A DNA stretch of 64,000 nt from Paenibacillus caseinilyticus (GCF_027533645.1 NZ_JAQAGY010000005.1:248001-312000), one strand, 5' to 3'; shown: positions 35,066-43,572, counted from the first letter of the stretch. Numbers and translations: made by a program. Notes: generated by a model from the sequence alone, not told the origin.

Positions 35066-36334
35066 CTGCGCAGATTGAAATGGATGGTCCCGGCGGCGGT
35101 TCTTCCGCTGCTCTGGGCCGGGAGTCCGGTACAGACGGAGGCTGAGCGTCAAGTGGGGGAGGTGGTGGGGACCGTGCTGTCGACGGATATCCGGGCCTAC
35201 GTGAACGGACAGCTCATCCCTTCGATGAACATCGGCGGCTATACGGCTGTGGCCGCGGAAGACCTGCGCCGCTATGGGTTCGAGGTGGCCTGGTCGCCGC
35301 AGTCCCGCTCGCTGACGATCTACGAGACGCTGGACAAGGCGCTGCAGCCTCTGCCGGCCGGGCAGGCTGCGGGCACGGGCCCGCCTGTCGGGACCGTCAT
35401 CGGGCAGGTGCTCCATACGGACATCCGGGCGCTCTACGCCGCAGCCTACGGCGATTCGACCGTAGCGTCGTATAACGTGAACGGGCGTACGGCTCTGCTG
35501 CTCAATGATCTGCAGCCGTTCGGGGATGTGATCTGGGACGCGGGGGAGCGGACGATCCGCTTCGATGCCCAGGGAGGAGCAGGAATCGGCAAGGTCCCGT
35601 GGCCGGTGGAGGCCGGCACTTCCTTCTCGGTCACGGCGGCCTCGGAGTACCGGTTCACCGTGGAGGTGCGCGGCCGGGCACACGAGGTGGACGGAGTGCC
35701 GCTCGGTTACGTCACGGAGAGCGGAGTGCCGCTGTACGACGTGATCCTGTTGGCGGAGCGTCTCGGGTATGCGATGACCCGGGGGCAGGACGGCTGGGAG
35801 GCGGCCAGGGGGCTGCACCGGTTCCGGCTGTCGCCGGATCTTACGCGTGCCGCGATCTATTGGGGCGGCGCGCCATCGGGAGCCTACACGATGACCCAGC
35901 CGCCGCTGCTGCTCGAAGACCGTCCGCATGCCTCGCTGCACGATCTGGTCCAGCTGTTCGGCCTGGCCTGCTGGTGGGGTGAGGAGGGGAGCAGGCTCGA
36001 GCTCCTGTGGACAGATTACCGGGTCCGGGACTTCGGCCTGCCGGCCGGGCCTCAAGGCAGCACGCAGCCGGTCCGTGCCCGGATCGAGGACTATGCGCCG
36101 CGCCGTTCCGAGCTGCCGCCGGTGGTGCTGTCGACAGCCAGGGAAGCGGACACGACGGCCGCGGCCCAGGGGATCGGCGTTCCCGCAGGCGAAGCGGTGA
36201 ACAACCGGCAGAGCTCGGCGGCGGAGGTCTCGCTTCCGCTGGGATCGCAGGAGCAGCGGGTGAACGTCACGCTGCTGCTCGGACAGCGGCCTTTGTACAG
36301 GGGGAGCTATACGGTGCCGTCCGGAGGACGGTAG
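35066..36334 (+). CDS. exported protein with stalk (copper amine oxidase N-like) repeats
   Basis: The N-terminus RRLKWMVPAAVLPLLWAGS is a good signal peptide. Two stalk-type repeats follow: VLSTDIRAYVNGQLIPSM through VAWSPQSRSLTIY, and VLHTDIRALYAA through VIWDAGERTIRF. A third, more divergent unit continues to about residue 310; the tail is Pro/Ala-rich. Such domains occur on Paenibacillus surface proteins. The start is uncertain: CTG 35066 lies 8 bp after AAGGAGG; TTG 35075 is too far for good spacing, and an ATG at 34973 lacks a ribosome site and would mask the signal peptide. About 422 residues. Function unknown. Confidence 0.65.
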   Translation: MRRLKWMVPAAVLPLLWAGSPVQTEAERQVGEVVGTVLSTDIRAYVNGQLIPSMNIGGYTAVAAEDLRRYGFEVAWSPQSRSLTIYETLDKALQPLPAGQAAGTGPPVGTVIGQVLHTDIRALYAAAYGDSTVASYNVNGRTALLLNDLQPFGDVIWDAGERTIRFDAQGGAGIGKVPWPVEAGTSFSVTAASEYRFTVEVRGRAHEVDGVPLGYVTESGVPLYDVILLAERLGYAMTRGQDGWEAARGLHRFRLSPDLTRAAIYWGGAPSGAYTMTQPPLLLEDRPHASLHDLVQLFGLACWWGEEGSRLELLWTDYRVRDFGLPAGPQGSTQPVRARIEDYAPRRSELPPVVLSTAREADTTAAAQGIGVPAGEAVNNRQSSAAEVSLPLGSQEQRVNVTLLLGQRPLYRGSYTVPSGGR

Positions 36335-36421
36335 GCGGGGGCAGCGGCAGGTTAGTAAGGAAACTATTTAATAACCATAGGTTAAATAGTAGGGAGACAG
36401 CCTCCCTCATACCCGCATCCA

Positions 36422-36456
36422 ATAAAAAAGACGAGGAAGCCGAAGCTCCTCGTCTT
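36422..36456 (-). terminator. terminator of the SEC-C protein gene
   Basis: On the minus strand AAGACGAGGA pairs with TCCTCGTCTT (10 bp), followed by TTTTATT. It lies 18 bp after the stop of the SEC-C gene and may also stop plus-strand transcripts of the stalk protein gene. Confidence 0.7.
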
Positions 36457-36473
36457 ACAGTCGTTCATGTACC

Positions 36474-37064
36474 TTACACGCTTACCGCGAGCTCGGCGTC
36501 CATGAACTCCGTCAGCTGGTTCACGCGGGACGTGATCGTGCTGGCGGATACGCTATATCTTTCGGCCAATGCCGCTTTGGTGACCTGTGCGGAGCCCAGC
36601 TTCTGCGCGATACAGAATTCGACGGCTGCGGCGAAGACGCCGGTCTTGCGGACAGCCGGGGTCGTGCGGACCGTAAATTCGTTCCACAAAGCGACGGCGC
36701 CGCCGATCTCTTCTTCGCTGTAACGCCCGGTCATGCCTTCGGTCAGCTCGCGCGCGACTTCCTCGTACAGCGGATCGCTCCACTGCAGCGAGCTGCCTGC
36801 CGGTGCCTCTTCCACAGCAGCAGCGACAGGCGCAGCCTGCAGCTCGGCAGCCGCCGCAGGGGCCGGAGCGGCTTGCACGGAAGCAGCCTGTCCCGGTGCC
36901 GCCACCGCTTGGACCAATGCGGCCGACAGCACTTCTTTCAACGCTTCTGCCTGTAGGCGTTCCTGCGGTGAATGGCTGCCGCCCTGGTGTTTGTCCAGGC
37001 AGCACTTCTTATACTTGGATCCACTACCGCAGGGACAAGGTTCGTTTCTACCGATTTTCTTGAT
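36474..37064 (-). CDS. SEC-C zinc-motif protein with helix-turn-helix-like C-terminus, non-canonical start
   Basis: Read on the minus strand, [20 protein letters not shown] is an unmistakable SEC-C zinc motif at the very N-terminus, as in SecA tails and many small proteins. An Ala-rich linker follows, then a helical domain ending with [20 protein letters not shown], which resembles a helix-turn-helix. No ATG, GTG or TTG lies in frame between the upstream stop and the motif. The only codon at proper distance (8 bp) from GGGAGGGG is ATC at 37064. Relatives begin [17 protein letters not shown], so a 2-bp loss of TG from an ancestral ATG-CCC is also possible. About 196 residues. Confidence 0.65.
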   Translation of the reverse strand: MKKIGRNEPCPCGSGSKYKKCCLDKHQGGSHSPQERLQAEALKEVLSAALVQAVAAPGQAASVQAAPAPAAAAELQAAPVAAAVEEAPAGSSLQWSDPLYEEVARELTEGMTGRYSEEEIGGAVALWNEFTVRTTPAVRKTGVFAAAVEFCIAQKLGSAQVTKAALAERYSVSASTITSRVNQLTEFMDAELAVSV

Positions 37065-37154
37065 GGGTAACCCCTCCCGAAATATGAAACATAATCAATG
37101 CGTACTATTATACCAATTTCGGCGGTCCGGGGCTACACCAATATTTGGACGCTG

Positions 37155-37622
37155 CTACTTGCTTGCTACCGGGAGCACGCGGAGCATGGCCTTGAGGGTG
37201 CCGGCATGGTTGCTCTCGTGCATAATGATGGCCGTAAGAAGCTCGTCCGCCGTCACCATCGACAGGAAATTCTCATGGGCGGGCGCATCCATCCGCCCGG
37301 CGAATACGGTGCGCATCCGGCTAGTCTGCTCGTTCAGCTGGGCGGTCAGCGTGTCCCAGGCCGGCGGCTCCTGCGTCCACTCGGAAGGCCGGGTATTGTT
37401 ATTGAAGAGCGGCCCGTAGATCTCGGGCAGCACAGGCGCCTCGCCCGTCAGCCGGAACAGGATGCCTTCGCCTACGGTGAGGATATGTCCCAGCTGCCAT
37501 AGGATATGGTTGTTGAAGCCCTCAGGTATGACAGTGCGCTGATCCGGGGGACAAGTCGCTGCGGCCTGCAGGAACTGCGTCCGGACTCTCTCGACCAAGC
37601 CGAACAGGAATTCTTCTCTCAT
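37155..37622 (-). CDS. DinB-like protein
   Basis: A four-helix-bundle metal-binding protein of the DinB/YfiT superfamily, 155 residues. Three candidate metal ligands are visible: His in NNHILWQLGHILTVGE and His in IMHESNHAGTLKAML. Members act as thiol transferases or stress proteins, but the substrate is unknown here. On the minus strand GGAGG lies 9 bp upstream of ATG 37622. It is divergent from xylA. Confidence 0.8.
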   Translation of the reverse strand: MREEFLFGLVERVRTQFLQAAATCPPDQRTVIPEGFNNHILWQLGHILTVGEGILFRLTGEAPVLPEIYGPLFNNNTRPSEWTQEPPAWDTLTAQLNEQTSRMRTVFAGRMDAPAHENFLSMVTADELLTAIIMHESNHAGTLKAMLRVLPVASK

Positions 37623-37715
37623 ACGGAAATAGCCTCCATTCCACAATTTGGTATTTACTCTCCTATGGTACCGGACGATAGGCGGATATTCAACCTATGG
37701 GAGCATAAAATAAAT

Positions 37716-37740
37716 ACTTTGTTTATTGAATAGACAAAGT
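37716..37740. promoter_or_regulatory. XylR-like operator upstream of xylA
   Basis: A 25-bp inverted repeat centred on G37728 has 11 of 12 base pairs symmetric: ACTTTGT-T-TATT, then G, then AATA-G-ACAAAGT. The TTTGTTTA...ACAAA character resembles XylR sites before Bacillus xylA genes. It lies between the divergent DinB and xylA genes, 104 bp before the xylA start. Confidence 0.6.
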
Positions 37741-37759
37741 GCGGAGGAGGTGATATTCT

Positions 37760-37819
37760 ATGGATAAGAACGCTTGCGCCGGAGGGATCAGCCAGGCAGC
37801 GAAGCGGCACAAATTCTAA
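37760..37819 (+). CDS. 19-residue ORF before xylA
   Basis: ATG 37760 follows a very strong GGAGGAGGTGA ribosome site (9 bp) and encodes MDKNACAGGISQAAKRHKF before TAA. It lies between the XylR-like operator and xylA, which starts 24 bp after its stop with its own GAGGAGG. It could be a leader peptide that couples translation to xylA, or a small protein. No similarity recognised. Confidence 0.5.
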   Translation: MDKNACAGGISQAAKRHKF

Positions 37820-37843
37820 GCCTAACCCGAGGAGGACTTACTT

Positions 37844-39157
37844 GTGAGTATTTTTAAGAATGTACCGAAGATTGCCTATGAGGGCCGTACGTCCGACAAT
37901 CCGTTTGCCTTCAAGCATTACAATCCCGAAGAAGTGGTGCTCGGCAAAACGATGGAGGAGCATCTGCGCTTTGCAATCGCTTACTGGCATACGTACACGG
38001 CCAACGGCACCGACCCGTTCGGCGTAGGTACGATGGTCCGCTCCTGGGACAGCTACAGCGGCCTCGACCAGGCGAAGAAACGGGTGGAAGCGAACTTCGA
38101 GTTCCTGGACAAGATCGGCGCGCCGTTCTTCTGTTTCCATGACCGCGATATCGCGCCGGAAGGCGAGACGCTGCAGGAGACGAACAAGAACCTGGACGTC
38201 ATCGTCGCTATGACGAAGGAATACATGCAGTCCAGCGGCAAAAAACTGCTGTGGAATACGGCGAACATGTTCTCGAACCCGCGGTTCGTCCATGGCGCCG
38301 GCACGACGAATAATGCGGATGTATTCGCTTACGCGGCAGCCCAAGTGAAGAAGGGCCTCGAAGTGGGCCTTGAGCTCGGCGCGGAGAACTATGTGTTCTG
38401 GGGCGGCCGCGAAGGCTATGAGACCCTGCTCAACACGAACATGAAGCTGGAGCTGGATAACCTGGCCCGCCTGCTGCATATGGCGGTGGATTATGCCAAG
38501 GAAATCGGCTTCGACGCCCAGTTCCTCATCGAGCCGAAGCCGAAGGAGCCGACGAAGCACCAGTACGACTTCGATGCGGCCACGACGATCGCGTTCCTGC
38601 AGAACTATGGCCTGAAGGAGCACTTCAAGCTGAACCTGGAAGCGAACCATGCGACGCTGGCCGGCCATACGTTCGAGCACGAGCTGCACGTGGCACGCAT
38701 CAACGGCATGCTCGGTTCCCTCGACGCGAACCAGGGCGACACGCTCCTCGGCTGGGATACCGACGAGTTCCCGACGGATCTGTACTCCGCTACCCTGACG
38801 CTGTTCGAAGTGCTGAAGAACGGCGGCCTGGGCAAGGGCGGCGTGAACTTCGACGCCAAAGTGCGCCGCGGCTCCTTCGAAGACGAGGACCTGTTCTACG
38901 CGCACATCGCCGGCATGGACTCCTACGCCCGCGGCCTGAAGGCTGCAGCGAAGCTGGTAGAAGAGCGTATTCTCGACGATATCATCGATCACCGCTACCG
39001 CAGCTTCAACGAAGGGATCGGCGCCGAGATCGTATCGGGTAAGGCGACGCTGGCGTCCCTCGAGCAGTACGCGCTGCAGAACAACCCGATCCGCAACGAA
39101 TCCGGCCGCCTCGAGCGCATCCGCGCAACGCTGAACGAAGTGATCTTCAGCGTATAA
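37844..39157 (+). CDS. xylA: xylose isomerase
   Basis: Converts D-xylose to D-xylulose in the cytosol, with two divalent metal ions. The 437-residue product has the family active-site stretches: [12 protein letters not shown] (H99, D102), [38 protein letters not shown] and the SLDANQGD loop. The start is GTG 37844 after GAGGAGG. No xylB (xylulokinase) or xylR gene lies next to it; a rho-independent terminator follows. The XylR-like operator upstream suggests xylose induction. Confidence 0.95.
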   Translation: MSIFKNVPKIAYEGRTSDNPFAFKHYNPEEVVLGKTMEEHLRFAIAYWHTYTANGTDPFGVGTMVRSWDSYSGLDQAKKRVEANFEFLDKIGAPFFCFHDRDIAPEGETLQETNKNLDVIVAMTKEYMQSSGKKLLWNTANMFSNPRFVHGAGTTNNADVFAYAAAQVKKGLEVGLELGAENYVFWGGREGYETLLNTNMKLELDNLARLLHMAVDYAKEIGFDAQFLIEPKPKEPTKHQYDFDAATTIAFLQNYGLKEHFKLNLEANHATLAGHTFEHELHVARINGMLGSLDANQGDTLLGWDTDEFPTDLYSATLTLFEVLKNGGLGKGGVNFDAKVRRGSFEDEDLFYAHIAGMDSYARGLKAAAKLVEERILDDIIDHRYRSFNEGIGAEIVSGKATLASLEQYALQNNPIRNESGRLERIRATLNEVIFSV

Positions 39158-39246
39158 AGAGGGGAAGCAGCAGCCGGCCTGCGGAGTCGGACTCCGCCAT
39201 ACCGTTCCCATCCATAAGTTATCCATAAGCTATTATGAAGCCTCCT

Positions 39247-39289
39247 GCCCGCCCGTCCTCCGTTCCTCTAGGAGAGCGGGCGGGCTTTT
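39247..39289 (+). terminator. terminator after xylA
   Basis: GCCCGCCCG (39247-39255) pairs perfectly with CGGGCGGGC (39277-39285), followed by TTTTG. Confidence 0.75.
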
Positions 39290-39404
39290 GTCGCTTCGGC
39301 TGTCTGGGGCGCTCCGTCTCCGCTCCAGGCAGAAGCAGCCGGTGGAAGCATCTGGTATACTGGGGAGAGCAGCCTGACCCATCATGCGGAAGGAGGAAGG
39401 AACT

Positions 39405-40148
39405 ATGGAGGAGTATAAGGAACTTCGTAAGCTGGTTGCGGAAAGCTCATCGATCGTGTTCTTCGGCGGGGCGGGGACGTCCACGGAAAGCGGGATTCCG
39501 GACTTCAGGTCGGCGCAGGGGTTGTTCGAGACACAGAAGGGAAGCCGCCATGCGCCGGAGGAGATACTGAGCCGGGACTTCTTCCTGTCGGATCCTCAGG
39601 AATTCTACCGCTTCTACCGTGCCCATATGGTTCATGCGGAGGCGAAGCCTAACCAGGCGCATCGGGCGCTGGCCGGCCTGGAGCAGGAAGGGCGTCTCCA
39701 GGCCGTGGTGACTCAGAATATCGACGGGCTGCATCAGATGGCGGGCAGCCGGAGAGTGCTCGAGCTGCACGGCTCCATCCACCGCAACTATTGTATGGAC
39801 TGCCGCAAGTTCTTCGGTCTGCAGGCGGTGCTGGACGCAGAAGAGACTGTCCCCCGCTGTGACACCTGCGGCGGGATCATCAAGCCGGATGTGGTGCTGT
39901 ACCAGGAGGGCCTCGACGAAGAGGTGCTGAGGGAAGCGGTAGAGGCCATCACGGCGGCGGACATGCTGATCGTGGCGGGGACGTCGCTGCGGGTGCATCC
40001 GGCGGCAGGACTCATCCGCTACTATACCGGCAGCAAGCTGGTCTTCATCAATAAGTCGGCCACACCGTATGACAGCGTGGCGAATTACCTCGTGCAGGAC
40101 AGCATCGGCAAGGTGCTGGGCATCATGGGCGGCTCCAATGAAGTTTAG
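39405..40148 (+). CDS. cobB: NAD-dependent protein deacylase of the sirtuin family
   Basis: Removes acyl groups from lysines using NAD. The 247-residue protein shows the sirtuin core: FFGGAGTSTESGIPDFR (NAD site), TQNIDGLH, catalytic H122 in LELHGS, four zinc cysteines (C130, C133, C152, C155) and VAGTSLRVHPAAGL. ATG 39405 follows GGAGGAAGG. It stands alone between the xylA terminator and the small-ORF region. Confidence 0.92.
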   Translation: MEEYKELRKLVAESSSIVFFGGAGTSTESGIPDFRSAQGLFETQKGSRHAPEEILSRDFFLSDPQEFYRFYRAHMVHAEAKPNQAHRALAGLEQEGRLQAVVTQNIDGLHQMAGSRRVLELHGSIHRNYCMDCRKFFGLQAVLDAEETVPRCDTCGGIIKPDVVLYQEGLDEEVLREAVEAITAADMLIVAGTSLRVHPAAGLIRYYTGSKLVFINKSATPYDSVANYLVQDSIGKVLGIMGGSNEV

Positions 40149-40176
40149 AACGGATGAGATCCAGTCCAAGTGAACA

Positions 40177-40193
40177 CCCTCTTGACAAGAGGG
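40177..40193. repeat. short perfect hairpin/palindrome overlapping a TTGACA box
   Basis: CCCTCTT (40177-40183) and AAGAGGG (40187-40193) flank a 3-nt centre; TTGACA at 40182-40187 lies across it and could be a -35 box with a weak TAAGCT 18 bp on. Two direct repeats follow before the next ORF: CTTGGGAA and ATACCGA, each twice. Confidence 0.35.
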
Positions 40194-40270
40194 GAAGAGA
40201 CCCGTTAAGCTTGGGAACAACATAACTTGGGAATACCGAGGATACCGAAACCGGAAGGGAGTGCGGCACG

Positions 40271-40432
40271 ATGAAGGCAAGGATCGGATGGGGAATGACG
40301 GCAATGACGTCCACGAATAATCCGGAGAAGTATGGGCGGAGTTTGGAATCCCAGCACCGTTACTTTGATTTGCCATCGCAGCCTGATGCCTGCCGGCCGC
40401 CGAACAGGGATTTCGGGTTACCTCTCAGGTAA
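40271..40432 (+). CDS. small ORF, 53 residues
   Basis: ATG 40271 follows GGAAGGGAG at about 10 bp. The product begins MKARIGWGMTAMTSTNNPEK, has no hydrophobic segment, and its stop lies inside a perfect 8-bp hairpin (GGTTACCT/AGGTAACC, 40416-40434). A terminator follows. No family recognised; it may be a leader ORF rather than a functional protein. Confidence 0.35.
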   Translation: MKARIGWGMTAMTSTNNPEKYGRSLESQHRYFDLPSQPDACRPPNRDFGLPLR

Positions 40433-40454
40433 CCTGGGAAGGAATCCGCTCCTT

Positions 40455-40522
40455 ACGGCTGCTGATCGGCACGCTCTCCCCGTGATAACAACTGGGGAGA
40501 CTGCCGGAGGCAGCCGTTTTTT
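40455..40522 (+). terminator. long terminator hairpin
   Basis: ACGGCTGC (40455-40462) pairs with GCAGCCGT (40510-40517), with an inner CTCCCC/GGGGAG stem, followed by seven T. Confidence 0.7.
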
Positions 40523-40576
40523 TGTATCCTTGATCAGATTATTTTAGTAAAAAAATCTAAATTTATAAAAATGTGG

Positions 40577-40606
40577 TTGACACCCGGCTGATCAGCGTGC
40601 TACGAT
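40577..40606 (+). promoter_or_regulatory. promoter before the second small ORF
   Basis: TTGACA (40577-40582) and TACGAT (40601-40606) are 18 bp apart, in an otherwise AT-rich stretch directly after the preceding terminator. Confidence 0.6.
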
Positions 40607-40676
40607 GAGCAGCAAGTTAGCAGGCAGGCGTCAACGGATGCCGAAGAAACCGAAGCGAAGAAGGAGGATGAAGCCC

Positions 40677-40817
40677 ATGAGAACGAATCAACCGCGGGAA
40701 CCGAAGGATCTGATCAATGCTACTCAGTTACCGTCTCATGAGGAGAGCTGGAAGCTTCATCCTCCACGCAGCATTCCTATACCGTCGCGGTGTCCGGTTT
40801 ACACGGGACACGCTTAA
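40677..40817 (+). CDS. small ORF, 46 residues
   Basis: ATG 40677 follows AAGGAGG at 9 bp and the promoter at 40577. The product begins MRTNQPREPKDLINATQLPS, is hydrophilic and Pro-rich, and ends 18 bp before a strong terminator. Promoter, ribosome site, ORF and terminator make a complete tiny transcription unit. No similarity recognised. Confidence 0.5.
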   Translation: MRTNQPREPKDLINATQLPSHEESWKLHPPRSIPIPSRCPVYTGHA

Positions 40818-40835
40818 GCACGACCGGTATGTGTG

Positions 40836-40859
40836 AGGCTGCGGACCGCAGCCTTTTTC
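40836..40859 (+). terminator. terminator after the 46-residue ORF
   Basis: AGGCTGC (40836-40842) pairs with GCAGCCT (40848-40854) across 5 nt, followed by TTTTTCTTTT. Confidence 0.75.
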
Positions 40860-40906
40860 TTTTGCCCGGAGAGGGAGAGGAAGAAGGCGCGTCGCAGCTT
40901 TTTTTA

Positions 40907-41001
40907 ATATATAAGAATTTATATCTCGCCAGGGCTCGATCCTGTATTCTTATATATCTCATAAACGCGCAACGTCCTGAAAGGACGGCGAAGCCGTTTA
41001 T
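40907..41001 (+). ncRNA. candidate structured leader RNA before the 74-residue ORF
   Basis: Two structured parts follow each other. First, ATATATAAGAAT (40907-40918) and its exact reverse complement (40946-40957) form a 12-bp stem; CAGG/CCTG can pair inside the loop. Second, ATAAACG (40961-40967) pairs with CGTTTAT (40995-41001), enclosing CGTCCT-GAA-AGGACG and GGC-GAA-GCC hairpins, which together make a three-way junction. The ORF starts 63 bp later. It has some likeness to compact riboswitches, but I do not find the consensus of a class I know. Confidence 0.35.
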
Positions 41002-41064
41002 CTTGTTCCCTGCACCCGCTCTATCGATCGCAAGCCTTATATCCCCAGGAAAGGAGAGGACATC

Positions 41065-41289
41065 ATGAAGAATTTTGAATCTACATTCAACGGCGAATCT
41101 TACCCGGAACGTCCGGCAGCGCAGACACTGCATCGTGAGCAGCTTCTGCGGAGATCAGGTACGCAGTCCCTGGGATCGCTGCGCTTAGACGAACAAGGGA
41201 TGAGCTGGAATGATAGCAGCAGAGGCAGATGCACCACTTCGGATGCCCCTCCCGATCTTGGGGAGGGCCAGACTTCACCTACCTTGTAA
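41065..41289 (+). CDS. small ORF, 74 residues
   Basis: ATG 41065 follows AGGAAAGGAGAGG at good distance. The product begins MKNFESTFNGESYPERPAAQ, is hydrophilic, and the second half is Ser/Asp/Pro-rich. It is preceded by the structured leader candidate and followed by a T-tailed hairpin. No family recognised. Confidence 0.45.
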   Translation: MKNFESTFNGESYPERPAAQTLHREQLLRRSGTQSLGSLRLDEQGMSWNDSSRGRCTTSDAPPDLGEGQTSPTL

Positions 41290-41320
41290 CCAAGGCGGGG
41301 AAGGATGACCGAAAGAAGGC

Positions 41321-41397
41321 AGCTGCCGATTCACCGCAGATTTCTTGTGCCTCCGGACCAAACGGGGGATAGGGGAGCGGGGAGAGGCAGCTTTTTT
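41321..41397 (+). terminator. terminator-like hairpin after the 74-residue ORF
   Basis: AGCTGCC (41321-41327) pairs with GGCAGCT (41386-41392), followed by TTTTT. The loop is long (58 nt), so confidence is moderate. Confidence 0.45.
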
Positions 41398-41490
41398 GGA
41401 ATTCCGTAGTTTAGCGCTTTAAATCGTGAAAGCAAAAAATGTGAATCAATATACGCGAAAGGATGACAATGTACGAATGTACAGGTGACC

Positions 41491-42078
41491 ATGATGAGAA
41501 CTCGAAAGATGCGAACATCGATGGCGGACCCGCTCCGCTTTCACAATCTGACGGAGCAGGGGCTCGCCCCTGCCGATGTGCTGGACCGCATGCTGCGGTT
41601 CGCCGCACAGGACCCCCGTGCCGCATATGACCTCGTGATCGGCAGCGACAGCCAAGTACACCGCGGCCACACCAAGCTGGTGACCGGGATCATTCTTCAC
41701 CGCCGGGGACGCGGCGCCTGGGCCTGCTGCCGGACCGTCGTGCTCCCGAGGGAGCTCACTTCGGTGAAAGAGAAGCTGAGCCTGGAGACGTCGCTCTCGC
41801 AGGAAGCAGCCTGGTGCCTGGAGGAGCTGCAGGCGGTAGAGAAGCTGGAGGATCTGCTGCTGCCCTATGTGTACCAGGGAGCCTCGCTGCGCACGTTCAT
41901 CGATATTGATGCGGGGACGCATCCGGCGAAGAACAAGACCTCCCTCTATCTCCCGGAGATGGTGGAGCGGGTGAAGGCCATGGGTAGGTATGCCGTTCGC
42001 GTCAAACCGGATTCGTACGGGGCCTCCGCTTATGCGAACCGGTATACCAAATCGCCCGGTAGGGCTGCTTCGGGATAA
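41491..42078 (+). CDS. YkuK-like protein (ribonuclease H-like fold, DUF458)
   Basis: The product matches the YkuK/DUF458 family: DLVIGSDSQVHRGHTKLVTG, then ATTIILHRRG-like strands and TFIDIDAGTHPAKNKTS. The paired acidic residues (GSDSQ and DIDAG) are where an RNase H-like fold places its metal ligands; enzymatic activity is unproven. The start is uncertain: AGGTGA lies 2-5 bp before ATG 41491/41494, while ATG 41521 begins closer to the conserved region. About 195 residues. The RtcB gene follows 75 bp later. Confidence 0.75.
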   Translation: MMRTRKMRTSMADPLRFHNLTEQGLAPADVLDRMLRFAAQDPRAAYDLVIGSDSQVHRGHTKLVTGIILHRRGRGAWACCRTVVLPRELTSVKEKLSLETSLSQEAAWCLEELQAVEKLEDLLLPYVYQGASLRTFIDIDAGTHPAKNKTSLYLPEMVERVKAMGRYAVRVKPDSYGASAYANRYTKSPGRAASG

Positions 42079-42153
42079 CGCCCGGGACGCATGCGGGAGC
42101 CGGAAGAATGAAGAAATCACATTGAGAAATCACATCGAAGGAGTACGAGGAAC

Positions 42154-43572
42154 ATGAACTGGAATCACAAGCAGCACGGGAACAATCATCACGAGATCGA
42201 GCTGGCGCACGGCAGCCTGCACGTCTTCGCGAACGATGAGGTATTCCCCACCTTTGAAGACCGCGTCTACGAGATGGCCGACAACAACCTGCGCATCTCG
42301 AGAAGCGTGCATATGAGCTACACGCCGGATGCCCACATCGGCATCGGCACCTGTATCGGGACCACGGCGGTCTGGGGGCTGAAGGACGGCTTCGTCTCCC
42401 CGTCGATCGTCGGGGTCGATATCGGCTGCGGGATGCGGGTGCATACGACTCCGCTGCATAAGCGGGACATTCAGGACAAAGGCGTCCGCCGGGCCCTGAT
42501 CCGGGCGATCGAGAAGTATGTGCCGACGAGCGAGCGGAAGAATTCAAACTATGCGGACATCGACTTGATGGAAGTCGTGCAGCACGGCCTGAAGGGCCTG
42601 CCGGAGCGGTATGTGCCGGGGGAGCAGTGGCTGACGCATGTGGAGCAGGCGGAGTTTCCCTTTGACCCGGCGGCGCTGGCGGACCTGCCCGCGGGCATCC
42701 GGAAGAATGCGCACGGACAGCTCGGTACGCTCGGCAGCGGGAACCACTTCTGCGAGATCCAGTACCTTGAGATTGCGGAGGAGCACCGGGACACCGCATC
42801 GGCTTGGGGATTGTTCGACGGCCAGGTTGTCGTCATGATCCACTCGGGCTCGCGGGCTTGGGGAGCGATGCTCGGGCGCGAGTACACGCAGGTCATCAAA
42901 GCCTCGATGCACGTCTGGGGCGTATCGAACCCCGACCCGAACGTCATCTATGCGCCGATCGGCAGCAGAGAAGGGCAGACGTACCTGAACCTGATGAACT
43001 CGGCGCTGAACTTTGCGGTATGCAACCGGCACATGATCGCCTTCGGCGTACAGGAAGCGTTCCGCGAGGTGTTCGGCGAAGCCTTGGAGATGCCTGTTCT
43101 CTATGACCTCATGCACAACTATGCGCTGAAGGAGTTCCACCGGAACCAAGGCATGCTCGTCCACCGCAAAGGCGCGACGCGGGCACTGCCGCCGAAGCAC
43201 TACATGAACACGCCGGCCTACATGGCCACAGGGCATCCGGCTCTGATCCCCGGATCGATGGGGACCTCCTCCTACATCATGGTAGGACGGGACGAGGGGA
43301 TCAAGAACTTCTACTCGATCTGCCACGGCGCCGGCCGGCTGCGGTCCCGCCGGGCGACGAAGGAGGCGGTGACGGTGGATGAGTTCGAACAATCGATGAA
43401 GGTCGGCACCGAGGATGAGATTCTAATTAACCACCGGTCATTGGCTGCGATTCTCGATGAATGCCCGCAGGCTTACAAGGACGTGGACCAGATCATCGAC
43501 AGCGTCGTCGGAGCGGGTCTTGCGGGTGTGGTGGCGAAGTGCAAGCCGATGGCGGCGATAAAAGGATTATAA
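42154..43572 (+). CDS. rtcB: RtcB family RNA ligase
   Basis: RtcB joins 2',3'-cyclic phosphate or 3'-phosphate RNA ends to 5'-OH ends, using GTP and Mn(II). The 472-residue protein has the family motifs: VGVDIGCGMRV, GTLGSGNHFCEIQ, MIHSGSRAWG, LMHNYA and CHGAGRLRSR, whose His is the guanylylated residue. ATG 42154 follows AGGAGTACGAGGAAC. The DIP1984-like gene follows after 66 bp. The protein is of the RtcB2-like bacterial subgroup by length; its RNA substrate is unknown. Confidence 0.93.
   Translation: MNWNHKQHGNNHHEIELAHGSLHVFANDEVFPTFEDRVYEMADNNLRISRSVHMSYTPDAHIGIGTCIGTTAVWGLKDGFVSPSIVGVDIGCGMRVHTTPLHKRDIQDKGVRRALIRAIEKYVPTSERKNSNYADIDLMEVVQHGLKGLPERYVPGEQWLTHVEQAEFPFDPAALADLPAGIRKNAHGQLGTLGSGNHFCEIQYLEIAEEHRDTASAWGLFDGQVVVMIHSGSRAWGAMLGREYTQVIKASMHVWGVSNPDPNVIYAPIGSREGQTYLNLMNSALNFAVCNRHMIAFGVQEAFREVFGEALEMPVLYDLMHNYALKEFHRNQGMLVHRKGATRALPPKHYMNTPAYMATGHPALIPGSMGTSSYIMVGRDEGIKNFYSICHGAGRLRSRRATKEAVTVDEFEQSMKVGTEDEILINHRSLAAILDECPQAYKDVDQIIDSVVGAGLAGVVAKCKPMAAIKGL

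Noticed and set aside
40961-41001. Class I cyclic-di-GMP riboswitch (GEMM)
   Set aside because: GAAA-type loop and GCGAAGCC look similar, but the conserved GGCAAACC and GGGACGCAAAGCC blocks are not present. Kept only as an unclassified structured RNA.
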